Shown here: positions 59,141 to 60,000 of the stretch, piece after piece
Layout of the letters: every line of letters starts with the position of its first letter
Position numbering within the stretch: the first letter of the stretch is position 1
Source of the DNA: Apostichopus japonicus
Lineage: Eukaryota > Echinodermata > Holothuroidea > Aspidochirotida > Stichopodidae
NCBI RefSeq assembly: GCF_037975245.1
Contig: NC_092575.1
Location: forward strand, 2,549,001-2,609,000
Reading direction: 5' to 3'
DNA: 60,000 nucleotides
Notes under the pieces: model-generated
The model's input: the letters and a program-made list of their open reading frames with translations, nothing else
Told to the model about the DNA's origin: nothing
Databases searched by the model: none
Program-made: the position numbers and the translations under genes

Positions 59141-60000
59141 TGTGCCCTCGTGCTTCGACGTACCCGAATTGACAATTTCAAATATGTATGCTTTAATACA
59201 ATAAATATAATTTTAAATATACAAAGAGAAAAAAAACCTTAATATGCTTAACGAGTAGATGCACTCCCCCCCCCCCCCAAAAAAAAAATTAACACCAATG
59301 GATTTAATATAAAGATCAAATGATTTGAAACACTTAAACATTGCAAACTCCAGGTAACACAGTATTATGTATAAGTGAATCTTCAATTGCTACTTGAATA
59401 CTAAGTACTAAGATTCTCTTTAAACGAATCCGGTGAAGCGTTCATTTTCATTGTATTAGGCAAAGAATTCCAATAAGTATTAGCTCGATAACGAAAACTC
59501 TACATAATAACGTTAGTTATAGAGCACTTGATTTGTGCATGATACCAGCCTGCCTTGCATTATGATTATGTATGTATTTATTGTACGTTAAATAACAAGT
59601 GATAACAGCAGGGTTATAATTATTATTAATAATGGAACGATAAGCAAACTTGAACAGTATTAAGGCCAGGAAATTTAGGGAGATTGAGAGAAGCAAATAT
59701 CTTGCTCGGGTGTGATCATTGAAAGGAAGCAAACGAAATATGACAAATTGCTCTCTTTTGAAGCATCAGAAGTTCGTTGATATTAGAATACATTGTACTG
59801 GACCAAACTGTCACACAATAAGTGAGATGGGGATGAATAAGGGTAATATAGGAAGAACGAAGAACTTGTCTCGGTAATGAATGCTTCAAATTAAGAGAAT
59901 CCCAACTCGTGTGATAGTTGTAGAGATTGAATTAACGTGATTATTCCACATCAAAGCCAGAATCAGTAGTAACCTCAAGACATGTTGGCTTATCTACTCT
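59141..60000 (-). mobile_element. Retroelement family 1 copy in U7, running off the window
   Basis: Same landmarks as in U3, including a shared extra AATAATGG near the AT-rich stretch. By the pattern of the array an FT 3' flank and another FT may follow beyond 60000. Confidence 0.75.

Overview
The window looks like metazoan genomic DNA: AT-rich, with GT-AG split coding exons, non-LTR retroelement debris, a tRNA-type SINE head, many (TA)n and poly-C tracts, and single-exon type II membrane glycosyltransferases. I infer a marine deuterostome, most likely an echinoderm (possibly a sea cucumber, a group rich in fucosylated glycans). That is a guess from gene content and sequence flavour; nothing here proves it.

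Layout. (1) 438-11870, plus strand: twelve exons of an SLC5/SGLT-type Na+/solute cotransporter. All are open and phase-consistent and together give 619 residues to the stop; the N-terminal exon or exons lie left of the window. (2) 12599-14071, minus strand, convergent with the transporter: FT1, an intronless GT10-type alpha-1,3-fucosyltransferase of 490 residues. (3) 14072-60000: the 3' half of the transporter plus the fucosyltransferase has been tandemly multiplied. Six more full-length FT genes (FT2-FT7, at 19450, 27096, 34333, 41419, 48058 and 53165) alternate with seven decayed blocks of transporter exons, called U1-U7 here. The last block runs off the right edge.

The FT reading frames are all intact. 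The transporter copies all lack a promoter, the first half of the gene, exons I and J and half of exon H, and several carry stops, frameshifts or insertions. This contrast points to purifying selection on the FTs, while the transporter pieces are hitch-hiking remains. Shared rare events (a retroelement inside exon K in U3 and U7, loss of exon M before FT5 and FT6, the same non-standard 5' flank on FT3 and FT7) allow the duplications to be ordered.

U5 differs from the rest. About 2.9 kb of unrelated DNA (about 43440-46365) replaces the usual transporter and retroelement sequence. It holds a probable two-exon gene for a small Lys/Arg-rich protein with an apparent frameshift, a tRNA-derived SINE head in its intron, and a U2-snRNA-like fragment.

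The FT array should make several near-identical Golgi fucosyltransferases that transfer fucose from GDP-fucose. They differ mostly in the stem, in N-glycosylation sites, in one residue of the donor-binding motif and in promoter type. I see no prokaryotic genes, CRISPR array or rRNA.
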